Part shown: positions 33,869-43,084 of the stretch, piece by piece
Layout of the letters: each line of letters opens with the position of its first letter
How positions within the stretch are numbered: position 1 is the first letter of the stretch
Source: CAZIAK01 sp964537035
GTDB lineage: Bacteria; Planctomycetota; B15-G4
Length of the DNA: 64,000 nucleotides
Direction: 5' to 3'
NCBI GenBank assembly: GCA_964537035.1
Contig: CAZIAK010000019.1
Coordinates: 21,366-85,365, forward strand
Position numbers and translations under genes: made by a program
The notes under the pieces: generated by a model
What the model saw: only the letters and a program-made list of their open reading frames with translations
Told to the model about the DNA's origin: nothing
Database searches by the model: none

Positions 33869-34978
33869 TCAGCGGCATCCTGCGACAGGAGCAGTAGCAG
33901 CGGACCGTTCGGCCACCGCCCCCAGAAACGCCACCAGTCGCTGCTCGGCCCAGAAACCGGGGAGCAGCGGCCCCTTTCGCCCTGAGGGCTGGGAGATCGG
34001 GCCCGCTCCCGCCGGCACTCCCGCCCCGATGAAGGCGCAATGCCCTCCGTGGTCGCTGAGAGCCAGCCGAACCCAGGGGTTCGACGAGGCCCCAGAGGCG
34101 AGCAGCCCCGCTGCGGGAACCAGGCGATCGTCCCTGGCGTGGATCACCAGGGTCGGCAAGGCCAGGTCGGCCAACAGCGGCCCGGCGCTGGCCCGATGGT
34201 AGTAGTCGTCCACATCAGCGAAGCCGTGTTCCCGGGCGGTGAACGCGGCATCGAAGTCGCGCAGGGTGGCCACTCTGGCCAGGGCGTCCAGGTCCACCGA
34301 GCCCGGGTGCGACCGCTCACGACGGCGCAGCGAGGCGGCCAGGGACGACACGAAGCTGTCCCGGTAGCGCCGTACCCCAGGGTCGCCATCAATGGCCGCC
34401 GAGCATCCGGTCAGATCCACGGCGGGAGAGACTGCCGCCACCCCTGCGGCGACCGTTGGGCCATCCAGGGCTGCCAGGCGCAGCACCACGTTGCCCCCGA
34501 GAGAGAAGCCCGCCAGCAAGACCGGGCCCAGGCCTCGACCCTCGACCCAGGTGACCAGGGCCGCCCTCAGGTCATCGACCAGGCCGGCGTGATAGCCCCG
34601 CTTGCTGAGCCGCTCCACACCATCGGCACCACGCAGATTCAGACGCAGGACGTGCATACCCGCGGCCCAGGCCCGGCGCGCCGTGCCCCGCAGATAGCCA
34701 GATCGGGCCGACCCTCCCATGCCGTGCACCAGCACCAGCACCGGAGCCCCCCGCTCTGCCTGCCAGCTACACAGCACGGTGGTGGCCCCATCGGGAGGCA
34801 AGGCCACCTCGCGCTGCTCCTCAGGTGGGTGGCGGCGCAGGGCCTCGAGCCGCAAGAACGAACCCGCCAGGGTCATGCGGTGAAACCCAGCCAGCCCAGG
34901 ATAGGGCTCAAAGGGAGGGCCCTCCTCTGGCGGCAACCAGGGCTCAGCATCGGGCGGCGGCGCCTCGCTAGACTGCAT
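33869..34978 (-). CDS. YheT/EMB8-family alpha/beta hydrolase
   Basis: 369 residues. An alpha/beta-hydrolase core with the oxyanion HGMGGS (VLVLVHGMGGSARSGYL), the conserved LNLRGADG element, the nucleophile elbow GFSLGG (Ser in LLAGFSLGGNVVLRL), an acid in HARDDRLVP and the His in DHGGHCAF. This order and RGADG motif are those of the YheT/ABHD1-3 family, whose members hydrolyse lipid or ester substrates in the cytoplasm or membrane; the substrate is unknown. It lies 150 nt upstream of the subtilase gene on the same strand and 77 nt downstream of mqnD, so its transcription may follow the mqn genes. Confidence 0.9.
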   Translation of the reverse strand: MQSSEAPPPDAEPWLPPEEGPPFEPYPGLAGFHRMTLAGSFLRLEALRRHPPEEQREVALPPDGATTVLCSWQAERGAPVLVLVHGMGGSARSGYLRGTARRAWAAGMHVLRLNLRGADGVERLSKRGYHAGLVDDLRAALVTWVEGRGLGPVLLAGFSLGGNVVLRLAALDGPTVAAGVAAVSPAVDLTGCSAAIDGDPGVRRYRDSFVSSLAASLRRRERSHPGSVDLDALARVATLRDFDAAFTAREHGFADVDDYYHRASAGPLLADLALPTLVIHARDDRLVPAAGLLASGASSNPWVRLALSDHGGHCAFIGAGVPAGAGPISQPSGRKGPLLPGFWAEQRLVAFLGAVAERSAATAPVAGCR

Positions 34979-35055
34979 GTCTCACCAGGTGCGTCGCGGG
35001 GGTGCAGCCGGGCGGCAGGGCAGCGAGGAATGCAGGCTTCCCATGGCTCAGTCTC

Positions 35056-35868
35056 TCACCCCAGAACGACCGGGGCCGCGCCCCGGCCCGAGCGGCGAGC
35101 CAGCTCTGCGAGGCAGCGCCGACCCGCAGTGCCCAGATCGGTGGTGCTGTCGTTCACGTAGAGCTCAACGTGCTTTAAAAGCATGTCATCGTCTAGTTCT
35201 TGGGCCCACTGACGCATGGTCGGCAGCGTGGCAGGCACATCTGCCCTGGCAGCGGCCAGAGAGTCAGAGAGAACGGCTGTGAGCACTTCATGAACATCTT
35301 TTCCTATGTCAATGCGGGCCAAAAGACCACCGAGTGGCACGGGCGTGCCGGTGGTGTTCTCCCAGCGCTGACCCAGGTCATCGAGCAGCTCCAGCCCCTG
35401 TTCCCGGTAGCTGAAGCGGCCCTCGTGGATGCACACACCAGCATCAGCCTGCCCGTCGAGCAAGGCAGGCATGATGCGATCGAAGCGGGTCTGTTCGAGG
35501 CGCAGGACCCGGGGATAGAGGCAGCTCATGAGCAGGGTGGCCGTCGTCCCCGCGCCCGGGCAGAGCACGGTGGACTCAGGGCCCGGCATGGTCGCCCCTG
35601 GACGGCCCAGCAGCACCGGCCCGACGCCGTAGCCCAGGGCCGAGCCCACCCGCAGCACACCGAAGTCGTCGGAGAGGTCGAGCGCCGTGGCGAAGCTGGC
35701 CTTGGAGACGTCGAGGCTGCCGGCGGCCAGCGCCTGGTTCAACTCTTCGACGTCGGCCAGGTGCAGCTCCAGGTCGAGCCCCCGGCGGTCCACACGCCCC
35801 TCCAGCAAGGGCCCGAACAAGAAGGTGTCGTTGGGGCAGGTGGACAGGCCCAGGCGCAGGGTCTTCAC
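35056..35868 (-). CDS. mqnD: 1,4-dihydroxy-6-naphthoate synthase MqnD
   Basis: 270 residues. MqnD converts cyclic dehypoxanthine futalosine to 1,4-dihydroxy-6-naphthoate in the futalosine route to menaquinone. The N-terminal signature LGLSTCPNDTFLFGPLL is diagnostic, and the periplasmic-binding-protein-like two-lobe fold is supported by later elements (LDVSKASFATALD, DAGVCIHEGRFSYREQG with the catalytic-type His). The ATG at 35868 overlaps the mqnB stop by 4 nt, so the two are coupled. MqnA and MqnC are not in the window and must lie elsewhere. Menaquinone would serve the respiratory chain of the organism. Confidence 0.95.
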   Translation of the reverse strand: MKTLRLGLSTCPNDTFLFGPLLEGRVDRRGLDLELHLADVEELNQALAAGSLDVSKASFATALDLSDDFGVLRVGSALGYGVGPVLLGRPGATMPGPESTVLCPGAGTTATLLMSCLYPRVLRLEQTRFDRIMPALLDGQADAGVCIHEGRFSYREQGLELLDDLGQRWENTTGTPVPLGGLLARIDIGKDVHEVLTAVLSDSLAAARADVPATLPTMRQWAQELDDDMLLKHVELYVNDSTTDLGTAGRRCLAELARRSGRGAAPVVLG

Positions 35869-36500
35869 GGGCGCGGCTCAGCGGTGATCCTGGCCAGAAG
35901 CCCGGCCAGGGTGCGCAGGGAACCGCTGAGGTCCCAGTGCGCCTTGTCCCGGTCGCCGGCCACGTTGCTCACCGCCCGCACCACGGTCAGGGGCGCCCCG
36001 GCCTGGCTGGCCACCAGCGCCACAGCGTGGCTCTCCATGTCTTCGACCAGCACCTCCGGGTAGCGGACATGCCTTGCCTGGGCCTGCTCCAGGCTCGCCG
36101 AGGCCGTGGCCACCATGCCGACCTGGCCGGCGAGGCCGTCTGGCAACTCGGCTGCAGACAGGGCCTGCTGCGGTGCGATCAGGTCGGGGGGCAGGTCAGG
36201 CTCGTCCAGGCCCAGCTCGCCCAGGGGGACGAAGCCCTCGCCCTCCCCCGCGCCCACGGCCTCGTTGCGCAGGGCGGTCGCTCTCACCAGCGAACCCACG
36301 GGTGCCCTGGCTGGATCACGGGTGCCGGCGACGCCCACCAACAGGCAGGGCATGGGCCCCCGAGCGCTGAGCAGGGCGGCGGAGCGGAGAGCAGCCGCCA
36401 CAGGCCCCACGCCGCAGATCTCCAGCTGCCCCCCCGGCCCGACCGCGCGGGACAGGGCCCGGGCCTCGCCATGGCTGGGCACGAGGATCAGCAGGGTCAC
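35865..36500 (-). CDS. mqnB: Futalosine hydrolase MqnB
   Basis: 211 residues from GTG 36500. This start forms a GTGA overlap with the stop of the upstream gene; a longer frame from 36551 would overlap it more and add poor sequence. The enzyme removes hypoxanthine from futalosine, before MqnC and MqnD. Its nucleoside-phosphorylase fold is seen in LILVPSHGEARAL, LLVGVAGTRDP, GSLVRATALRNEAVGAGEG, and the catalytic-type VEDMESHAVALVASQAG with the Glu that contacts ribose, ending in VVRAVSNVAGDRD, where the Asp acts in base recognition. Coupled to mqnD by 4 nt. The family includes MTA/SAH nucleosidases, but the mqnD linkage supports MqnB. Confidence 0.92.
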   Translation of the reverse strand: MTLLILVPSHGEARALSRAVGPGGQLEICGVGPVAAALRSAALLSARGPMPCLLVGVAGTRDPARAPVGSLVRATALRNEAVGAGEGEGFVPLGELGLDEPDLPPDLIAPQQALSAAELPDGLAGQVGMVATASASLEQAQARHVRYPEVLVEDMESHAVALVASQAGAPLTVVRAVSNVAGDRDKAHWDLSGSLRTLAGLLARITAEPRP

Positions 36501-37207
36501 CAGGTGGCCTCCAGCAGATCGGAGAGGTCTGTGGTGCTCTGGCCCTTCCACGGGCCTCGATCGATACGCAGGTAGGCCCGGCGTGGAGGATCCCCGGGGA
36601 TCGTGGCGCCCAGGACCACCAGCGACGAGCGCCGGAACTCGGGCAGGTCTGCCATGGCATCCAGCAAGGGCGGCACCACTTCGGTGGCCAGCTGGCCTCC
36701 CTGAGCTTCGAGAACCAGACCGATGCAGAAGCCCGTGAGCTGCTGGCGGGTGGAGAGCAGGGCCTGAGCCCGGTCGGCAGGGCCCTCGTCCTCTGGGCGC
36801 TGGCTGGCCAGGACCGACTGCCAGACTGGCGAGGCCGTGCCTGGGTCAGCGGCTTCCCCATCGCCCACGGGAACGTAGAGCACCATGGTGTCACCTCGGC
36901 CTCGGAGGCGCTCCAGGACAGCCCCGGCAAAGGGGGCGAAGGGCACGCCCGGCCCGGCACATGCGCCAGTGTGAGCTCTGCTCAGCTGCACGTCCCCTGG
37001 TGCTGCAGCCGAATGGGTTGCTGCAGCCGATCGGGCCGCCTCCAGAGCCTCGTTGAGCGCATCCAGGTCGGCGAACGGGGCCTCGATCAGGATCAGGCCT
37101 GGCACCGTGGCTCCGCCCATGCGGGCCTCCATGAACCACACCGAACAGAGGCCCAGGATCAGCACGGCTGCCATGGCGATCAGGATCTGGGGCAGGCGCC
37201 AAGCCAT
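36497..37207 (-). CDS. Membrane-anchored protein of unknown function upstream of mqnB
   Basis: 236 residues from ATG 37207, which starts an N-terminal membrane anchor (LPQILIAMAAVLILGLCSVWFM); earlier in-frame ATGs would place a non-signal stretch in front. The soluble part contains ILIEAPFADLDALNEALEAA and LVVLGATIPGDPPRRAYLRI. I recognise no family or catalytic motif. The stop codon overlaps the mqnB start (GTGA), so it is translationally coupled to the menaquinone genes and may be functionally related, but this is only positional. The 253 nt upstream lie between divergent genes and contain no clear promoter. Confidence 0.68.
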   Translation of the reverse strand: MAWRLPQILIAMAAVLILGLCSVWFMEARMGGATVPGLILIEAPFADLDALNEALEAARSAAATHSAAAPGDVQLSRAHTGACAGPGVPFAPFAGAVLERLRGRGDTMVLYVPVGDGEAADPGTASPVWQSVLASQRPEDEGPADRAQALLSTRQQLTGFCIGLVLEAQGGQLATEVVPPLLDAMADLPEFRRSSLVVLGATIPGDPPRRAYLRIDRGPWKGQSTTDLSDLLEATW

Positions 37208-37460
37208 GGACGTGTCTCCAAGAGAGGATTGCGGCGTGCCCGTGGGAAACCGGAGCGGTGCTTGCGATGGGCGGCCGGGCCCATCATGCCCGGACGAGAC
37301 CGGCGGCCAAGGCTGTCCTCTCCCGCGGCAGCCAGATCCGCTCATCCACCCATCATGATGTCTTGACTAGAAGCCAAGGACATGATGGGATGGCCCGCTT
37401 TTCCCCACCTCGGCGATTCCTCTACTCATCCTACAGAGGGCGCCCCCGGACCCGATCTCG

Positions 37461-39590
37461 ATGTCGAACGCCACCGCACCCAAGAAAAACAAGAAGGGCA
37501 AGGCCAGCCGGCTGAGCCTCCTGCGCAACATCGGCATCATCGCCCACATCGATGCCGGAAAGACGACCGTGACCGAGCGCGTCCTGTATTACACAGGCCG
37601 CAGCCGCACGATCGGCGAGGTCCACGATGGCGCAGCCACCATGGATCACCTCGAGGAAGAGCGCGAGCGCGGGATCACGATCACGTCTGCTGCGACCACC
37701 TGCGAGTGGGGCGACTACACGATCAACATCATCGACACCCCAGGCCACGTCGACTTCACCGCTGAGGTCGAGCGGTCGTTGCGTGTGCTCGATGGCGCGG
37801 TCGGTGTCTTTGACGGTGTGGCTGGTGTCGAGGCCCAGTCCGAGACGGTGTGGCGTCAGGCCAACAAGTACTCGGTGCCCCGCATCGCGCTGGTCAACAA
37901 GCTCGACCGCACCGGCGCCAACTTCAACTACTGCGTTGAGTCCATGGCCTCCCGTCTGGGAGTGCATCCCGTTCCGGTGATGCTGCCCATCGGCGCCGAG
38001 GCCGACTACATCGGCAACATCCATCTGCTCGAGATGAAGGCCGAGTTCTTCGGCGACGGCGATGACGAGACCGGCGTCACCGAGGGCGAGATTCCCGCCG
38101 AGATGCTCGACGATGCCAAGGCCGCACGGCACGAGCTGGTCGAAGCCGCCTGCATGATCGATGACGACCTGCTCGAGCGCTTCCTCGAGGACGAGAACTC
38201 GATCACCATCGACGAGATCAAGGCTGCCCTGCGCACGGGCACCATGCAGCACAAGCTGCTGCTCGTCCTGGCGGGTGCCGCCCTGCGCAACAAGGGCGTG
38301 CAGTCCACTCTCGATGCCATCTGTGACTACCTGCCTTCGCCCCTCGACCTTCCGCCCGTGACGGGCACCGATGATCGTGGTGAGGAGACAAGCCGCACCT
38401 GCTCCACCGAAGACCCGTTTGCGGCCCTGGCCTTCAAGACGGTCTACGACCCCAACGGCGACCTGACCTTCATGCGCGTCTACTCTGGCGTTGCCGAGGC
38501 AGGTGGGCTGCTGATCAACGCTCGCTCCGGCAAGAAGGAGCGCTTCGGTCGCCTCTACCGCATGCACGCCGCCTCCCGTGAGGCCATCACCGAGTGCAAG
38601 GCTGGTGACATCGTGGCCGCCGTGGGCCTGAAGGACACGCACACCGGCGACACCATCACCGACGGCAACAACCGCATCACGCTCGAGTCGCTCGACTTCC
38701 CCGAGACGGTCATCTCGATGTCCATCGAGCCGGCCAGCAAGGGCGACCGGGACAAGCTCTCCCAGACCCTCGCCGTGCTCGCCAAGGAAGACCCGACCTT
38801 CAAGTGCTGGACCGACGAAGAGACCAACGAGACCATCATCGCGGGCATGGGTGAGCTCCACCTCGAAGTGCTGCGCCATCGCATCACCCGCGAGTTCAAG
38901 GTGCAGGCGGTGTGCGGCAAGCCTCGCGTCGCCTACCGCCAGACGCTCGACAAGGAGCGTCGGGTCGAAGCCAAGCACGTCAAGCAGACCGGTGGTTCGG
39001 GTCAGTTCGCCGTGGCGCGCCTCGACTTCAAGCCTCTCGAAGACTCGCAAGAGGTCGAGTTTGTCGATGACGTCAAGGGCGGCTCGGTGCCCCGGGAGTA
39101 CATCCCCTCGGTCGAGAAGGGCATCCGCGAGATCTGCGTCAAGGGCGCCCAGTACCCCTTCCCGTTCGTGGGCTTCGAAGCGCGGCTTTACGACGGCAAG
39201 AGCCACGATGTCGATAGTTCCGACATGGCCTTCCAGTCGGCAGGGCGCCTGGCCTTCCGCCTCGCCTCCGAGAACAACGCGCGCTTTCTCGAGCCCATGA
39301 TGAAGTTCGAGGTGCTGGTGCCGGACGACTACCTCGGTGATGTGATCGGCGACCTGAACAGCCGCCGTGCAAACATCAGCGAGATCTCCGAGCGCCTGAA
39401 CCTGAAGGTTGTCACCGGCACGGTGCCCATCGCCGAGATGTTCAACTACAGCAGCAAGCTCCGCGGCATGACCACGGGTCGTGGCACCTACTCCATGGAG
39501 CCCCAGGGCTACAGCCCGGTGCCCCTCTCGGTCAAGGAAGCCATCCTGGCCGAGCTCGAAGAGATCAAAGCCGCCAAGGGCAAGAAGTAG
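37461..39590 (+). CDS. fusA: Translation elongation factor G
   Basis: 709 residues, the usual EF-G length. G1 AHIDAGKTTVTERVLYYTG (about 28-46), G2 RGITITSAATTC, G3 DTPGHVDFTAEVERS and G4 NKLDRTGANF form the GTPase domain. Domains II-V follow, with FMRVYSGVAEAGGLLIN, GMGELHLEVLRHRITREF and, in domain V, LEPMMKFEVLVPDDYLGDVIGDLNSRRANI. It drives ribosomal translocation. The basic N-terminal extension (TAPKKNKKGKASR) is a little longer than usual. It is not next to tufA or ribosomal-protein genes, so in a genome with several EF-G paralogues it could be either the main or a secondary copy. A terminator hairpin follows. Confidence 0.94.
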   Translation: MSNATAPKKNKKGKASRLSLLRNIGIIAHIDAGKTTVTERVLYYTGRSRTIGEVHDGAATMDHLEEERERGITITSAATTCEWGDYTINIIDTPGHVDFTAEVERSLRVLDGAVGVFDGVAGVEAQSETVWRQANKYSVPRIALVNKLDRTGANFNYCVESMASRLGVHPVPVMLPIGAEADYIGNIHLLEMKAEFFGDGDDETGVTEGEIPAEMLDDAKAARHELVEAACMIDDDLLERFLEDENSITIDEIKAALRTGTMQHKLLLVLAGAALRNKGVQSTLDAICDYLPSPLDLPPVTGTDDRGEETSRTCSTEDPFAALAFKTVYDPNGDLTFMRVYSGVAEAGGLLINARSGKKERFGRLYRMHAASREAITECKAGDIVAAVGLKDTHTGDTITDGNNRITLESLDFPETVISMSIEPASKGDRDKLSQTLAVLAKEDPTFKCWTDEETNETIIAGMGELHLEVLRHRITREFKVQAVCGKPRVAYRQTLDKERRVEAKHVKQTGGSGQFAVARLDFKPLEDSQEVEFVDDVKGGSVPREYIPSVEKGIREICVKGAQYPFPFVGFEARLYDGKSHDVDSSDMAFQSAGRLAFRLASENNARFLEPMMKFEVLVPDDYLGDVIGDLNSRRANISEISERLNLKVVTGTVPIAEMFNYSSKLRGMTTGRGTYSMEPQGYSPVPLSVKEAILAELEEIKAAKGKK

Positions 39591-39605
39591 CCGCTCTTCA
39601 CTTCG

Positions 39606-39638
39606 GGGGCCTCGATCGCACCGCGCGATCGGGGCCCC
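39606..39638 (+). terminator. Terminator-like hairpin after the EF-G gene
   Basis: A 14-bp stem (39606-39619 GGGGCCTCGATCGC with 39625-39638, one A-G mismatch at the site of a wobble) and 5-nt loop ACCGC, starting 15 nt after the EF-G stop. No T-run follows, so Rho-dependent or structural termination is more likely than classic intrinsic termination. Confidence 0.5.
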
Positions 39639-39821
39639 TGAGCAATTCTGGGCTGGTCAGCGAGGGCAGAGGCCCCATCGCGTCCGGTCGATTCAGGCCC
39701 GCAGCGCATCATGCCCGGGCGGCACCACGGACGAGCCGCCGCCCGCAGGTCGGATTCACCGCCCCCTCCCGGCATCGCTCGCGGAGCGTGTCGCCCGGAG
39801 CGACCTCGCCTTGGCCCCCCG

Positions 39822-41462
39822 TCAGGCTTCGGGTTCGGCTTCAGACTGGTCGGCAGGCTCGCTCTCACCATCAGGAGCGCCTGCGGCCGAGGGTGTGGGC
39901 GGGCCAGCCAGTGCGCCGCCTGGTCCTGTGGGCGGGCCGCTGATGGTGCTCTCGCCTGCCGTGGTGACCACACCATCGGTGAGCGTATCCACGTCGATCG
40001 TCCCGGTGGTCGCGGGGGCGGCTGCTGCGACGGTCTCGTCGGCGCTGCCCAGGATGCCCTGGACCGGAAGGTTGAGGGTTTCGGCTGTTTCTTTGATGAA
40101 GGTCGACTCGGCGAGCCAGTCGGCGATGACCGCAAGCCGCGGGTCGGGCTGATCTCCTTCGCCATGGCTGGCCAGGTAGTCAGAGGCCTGCTTGACGCTC
40201 TCGTACATGTACTGCTCTTGCAGGCTGGTGCCAATCTTCGCCATGGTCTCGCTGTCGGCGATGTCCGGCACCACGTCGAGCAGGAACGACTGGCCCTGGC
40301 TGAGCCAGATGTCGAAGCGGTCCCTGAACTGGGAGATCTCGCCCATCTTCGTGGCGTCTGCTTCGGCCTGGGCGGTCTGCATGGCCTCGCCGATGATCCC
40401 CTGGCTCTCCTTGCGGATCTCCGAGACGCTCTCCGCGTTCTCGCGAGTGGCTTCGGCGCGCTGCTCAGCTTCATTCTTGTCGCTCGCAGACTTCTGGGCC
40501 AGAGTCGCCGTGATCAGCAGGGCCGCCACGAGCACCACCATGCCCACCCCTGCCCGGTTGCGCCGGGCCTTGCGCCAGATGCGGCTCACACCGCTGATGG
40601 GCGTGGCCGAGATGGGCTCGCCGTCCAAAAATGCCCGCAGGTCGGCCGCCACCTCGGAGGCGTTCTGGTAACGGCGAGAGCGAGCCTTCTCCATGGCCTT
40701 GAGACAGATCGTCTCCAGGTTGGCTGGCACCCGCTCGTTGTGCTTCGAGGGACGCTTCGGCTCTTCGCTCAAGATCTTGCGGATGATCTCGTGAGACGTG
40801 CGCCCGGTGAACGGCGGGGCCAGGGTCAGCAGCTCGTAGAGCGTCACACCCAGGCAGTAGATGTCGGCCCGGTGATCGACCGGTCCCCGCTTGGCGTCGG
40901 CCTGCTCGGGCGACATGTAGTAGGGCGAGCCGGCGAAGTCGCCAGTGCGCGACAGCTCCAGCCCATCTTCGAGCTTGGCCAGACCGAAGTCGCCCAGGAA
41001 GGGACGGCCCTTGTCATCGAGCAGCACGTTCGATGGCTTCACGTCCCGGTGCACGATGCCGTTGTCTGCGGCGTGCTGCAGGGCATCGGCCACGATCGCC
41101 AGGGTCTCGGCGATCTGGCGGAAGTAGCCCTTGGGGTGCTCGCCCTTCTCCTTCAGCTCAGCGAGATCGTCGGCCAAGGTACGGCCATGACCCACCAGCT
41201 TCTGGGCAATGTAGAAGCTGCCGCTGTCCTCGCCCCAGGCGTGGACCGAGACCACCGCTGTGTGGTCGAGGCGTGCGGCCGCCCGAGCTTCTCGCTCGAA
41301 GCGTGCCAGCTCTTCTGCCGTGTGGACCTTGTGCTCGTAGAGCACCTTGAGCGCCACCGGCCGATCGAGGCTGACCTGGCGAGCCTTGTAGACGACCCCA
41401 AACCCACCACGGCCGATCTCCTCGACGATTTCGTAATCGCCCAGGTGATCGGGAACGGACAT
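39822..41462 (-). CDS. Transmembrane Ser/Thr protein kinase (PknB/STPK type)
   Basis: 546 residues. The Hanks-type kinase domain (about 8-280) is complete: glycine loop IGRGGFGVVYKARQ, K39 in VALKVL, catalytic HRDVKPSNVLL (H138, D140), DFG at 158-160, and the activation segment GSPYYMSPEQADAKRGP. A single membrane helix (about 304-322, GVGMVVLVAALLITATLA) leads into an extracytoplasmic coiled coil (about 325-380, KNEAEQRAEATRENAESVSE) and a helical region, ending in a Pro/Gly/Ala-rich low-complexity tail. The ATG at 41462 lies only 3 nt after the rho stop, so the two are very probably translationally coupled. The signal sensed and the substrates are unknown. Confidence 0.93.
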   Translation of the reverse strand: MSVPDHLGDYEIVEEIGRGGFGVVYKARQVSLDRPVALKVLYEHKVHTAEELARFEREARAAARLDHTAVVSVHAWGEDSGSFYIAQKLVGHGRTLADDLAELKEKGEHPKGYFRQIAETLAIVADALQHAADNGIVHRDVKPSNVLLDDKGRPFLGDFGLAKLEDGLELSRTGDFAGSPYYMSPEQADAKRGPVDHRADIYCLGVTLYELLTLAPPFTGRTSHEIIRKILSEEPKRPSKHNERVPANLETICLKAMEKARSRRYQNASEVAADLRAFLDGEPISATPISGVSRIWRKARRNRAGVGMVVLVAALLITATLAQKSASDKNEAEQRAEATRENAESVSEIRKESQGIIGEAMQTAQAEADATKMGEISQFRDRFDIWLSQGQSFLLDVVPDIADSETMAKIGTSLQEQYMYESVKQASDYLASHGEGDQPDPRLAVIADWLAESTFIKETAETLNLPVQGILGSADETVAAAAPATTGTIDVDTLTDGVVTTAGESTISGPPTGPGGALAGPPTPSAAGAPDGESEPADQSEAEPEA

Positions 41463-41465
41463 GGA

Positions 41466-42737
41466 CTATCTCCGAAGTTCAAACGCCGCGAGGAACTTGT
41501 CGTTGCTCTTCGTCTCTCGGATCTTGGCCATGAGCAGTTGCATGGCTTCAACCGGATGCATCTGCGACATCACACGCCGCAGCATGACCACCTTGCGATA
41601 GACCTCGGCGGGCAGCAACAGCTCCTCTTTGCGGGTTCCTGATTTGTTGATGTCGACTGCGGGCCAGATACGCCGCTCGGCGAGCTCCCGTGAGAGGACA
41701 AGCTCCATATTACCGGTGCCTTTGAACTCCTCGAAGATCACCTCGTCCATACGGCTGCCGGTTTCGATGAGCGCGGTGGCCAGAATGGTCAGGGAACCGC
41801 CATCTTCGACGTTTCGAGCAGCCCCGAAGAAAGCCTTGGGTTTCTCGAGAGTGCGCGAATCGACACCGCCAGAGAGGGTACGGCCGCTGTTCCGCACGGT
41901 CACGTTGTAGGCCCGACCCAGGCGAGTCAGGGAGTCCATGACGATGACCACGTCCCGGCCCCGCTCGACCAGGCGCTTGGCCCGCTCGATGGTCAGCTCG
42001 GTGACGCGACAGTGGCGGTCTGCCGGTTCGTCGTTGGTGGAGGCGATGACCTCACCCTGGACGGTCCGCCGGAAGTGGGTCGCCTCCTCGGGACGCTCAT
42101 CGACCAGCAGCACCATCAGGTGCACGTCGGGATAACTGGCGGCGATACGATTGGCGACCTGCTGCAGCAGGATGGTCTTGCCAGAACGAGGGGGCGCCGT
42201 GATCAGGCCCCTTTGCCCGCGGCCGATCGGCGTGATCAGGTCGAGCACGCGCATGTTGTAGGGGGCCCCGTTGTCCCCGGGCTCAGACTCGCCGCCTTCG
42301 AGCACGAAGCGCTCGACCGGGTCAATCGAGGTGAGCTGCTTGAAGATGGGCTGGGCGTCGGCCTCTGCGGCTGTGCTCCCATCGACGGTCTGAATCGAGA
42401 CCAAGGTGATGCGGCCCTTGAGGCGCTCGGCGTGGCCCACGATCTCGACACCGGGGCGGAGATTCTCGGCCCTGGCCAGCGGGGCGGGCACATAGCAGTC
42501 GGTCTCTTCAGGAGCGAGGCTCGTGGCCAGGTTGCGGAGGTAACCCTGACCATCCGGGCTCAGCTCAAGCACGCCCGAGACTTCGGTGCGCTGCTGGGGG
42601 CCGAAGGGCACGTCGTCGACGGGCTTGTTCTGCTGGAAGTTCCCGCCGCCTCCTCCTCCTCCGCCGCCGCCTTTACGGCCGCGGCCGCGACGTCGACGGG
42701 AACGGCGAGATTTGGTCTTCGTTTGTTCATGGCTCAT
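41466..42737 (-). CDS. rho: Transcription termination factor Rho
   Basis: 423 residues. After a very basic, Gly-rich N-terminus (about 1-35, SRRSRRRRGRGRKGG then eleven Gly), the cold-shock-like RNA-binding domain has the RNP elements GVLELSPDGQGYLRN and DCYVPAPLARAENLRPG. The ATPase domain carries Walker A APPRSGKTILLQ (about 181-192), LLVDERPEEATHF, and Walker B with VIVMDSLTRLGRAYN, then the R-loop-like GGVDSRTLEKPKAFFGAARN. Length and order are those of Rho, though the Arg/Gly-rich start is unusual; such extensions in other phyla affect RNA binding. The DNA encoding it is a GCC/CCT trinucleotide run (about 42640-42672). The leader contains an inverted repeat, and the kinase gene follows after 3 nt. 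Confidence 0.97.
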   Translation of the reverse strand: MSHEQTKTKSRRSRRRRGRGRKGGGGGGGGGGNFQQNKPVDDVPFGPQQRTEVSGVLELSPDGQGYLRNLATSLAPEETDCYVPAPLARAENLRPGVEIVGHAERLKGRITLVSIQTVDGSTAAEADAQPIFKQLTSIDPVERFVLEGGESEPGDNGAPYNMRVLDLITPIGRGQRGLITAPPRSGKTILLQQVANRIAASYPDVHLMVLLVDERPEEATHFRRTVQGEVIASTNDEPADRHCRVTELTIERAKRLVERGRDVVIVMDSLTRLGRAYNVTVRNSGRTLSGGVDSRTLEKPKAFFGAARNVEDGGSLTILATALIETGSRMDEVIFEEFKGTGNMELVLSRELAERRIWPAVDINKSGTRKEELLLPAEVYRKVVMLRRVMSQMHPVEAMQLLMAKIRETKSNDKFLAAFELRR

Positions 42738-43084
42738 GCGTTGGGGGTCCGTCTTCTTCGAAACGGATCGCTGGGTGAAGCAGGTAAGAGAGGGTCGCCA
42801 CCAAGCTTGTCTGCCTGGACTGCAAGCCCCTCGGGTGAAGTGGCACGGAACCCTGGAGGTGTACAGGTCCTTCAGGGAATCGGTCGGGCAGCGCTCGGAG
42901 CGGCGCGCCGTGCACCTCCAGGAGTCGGCGGGGGGACCGTTGAAACCTGGGCGGGTGAACGCGGAGCGAGTCGCTCGATGTGGTTGCCCTCAGTGGGGGC
43001 CACCCATCACGCTTTCCACATTGATTATTCTGGCGTGGTCTTTGGTCAGATGCCAAGCAGAATCCTTGAGATGATTTGAAGCCC
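42738..43084. other. 347-nt divergent intergenic region with an inverted repeat in the rho leader
   Basis: No gene is credible here. CCTGGAGGTG (42852-42861) and CACCTCCAGG (42913-42922) pair perfectly across a 51-nt loop, about 115-185 nt upstream of the rho start, where a long untranslated leader would be expected because rho often autoregulates. The end nearest the lipoprotein gene is AT-rich (around 43018-43035) and may hold promoters for both directions; I cannot place hexamers with confidence. Confidence 0.5.

Noticed and set aside
37355..37400. TTGACT-containing promoter for the EF-G gene
   Set aside because: No acceptable -10 hexamer is found at 16-18 nt; the best candidate is only 12 nt away.
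39711..41642. 643-codon plus-strand open frame opposite the kinase gene
   Set aside because: The minus strand encodes a complete Hanks-type kinase; the plus-strand protein has no domain pattern.
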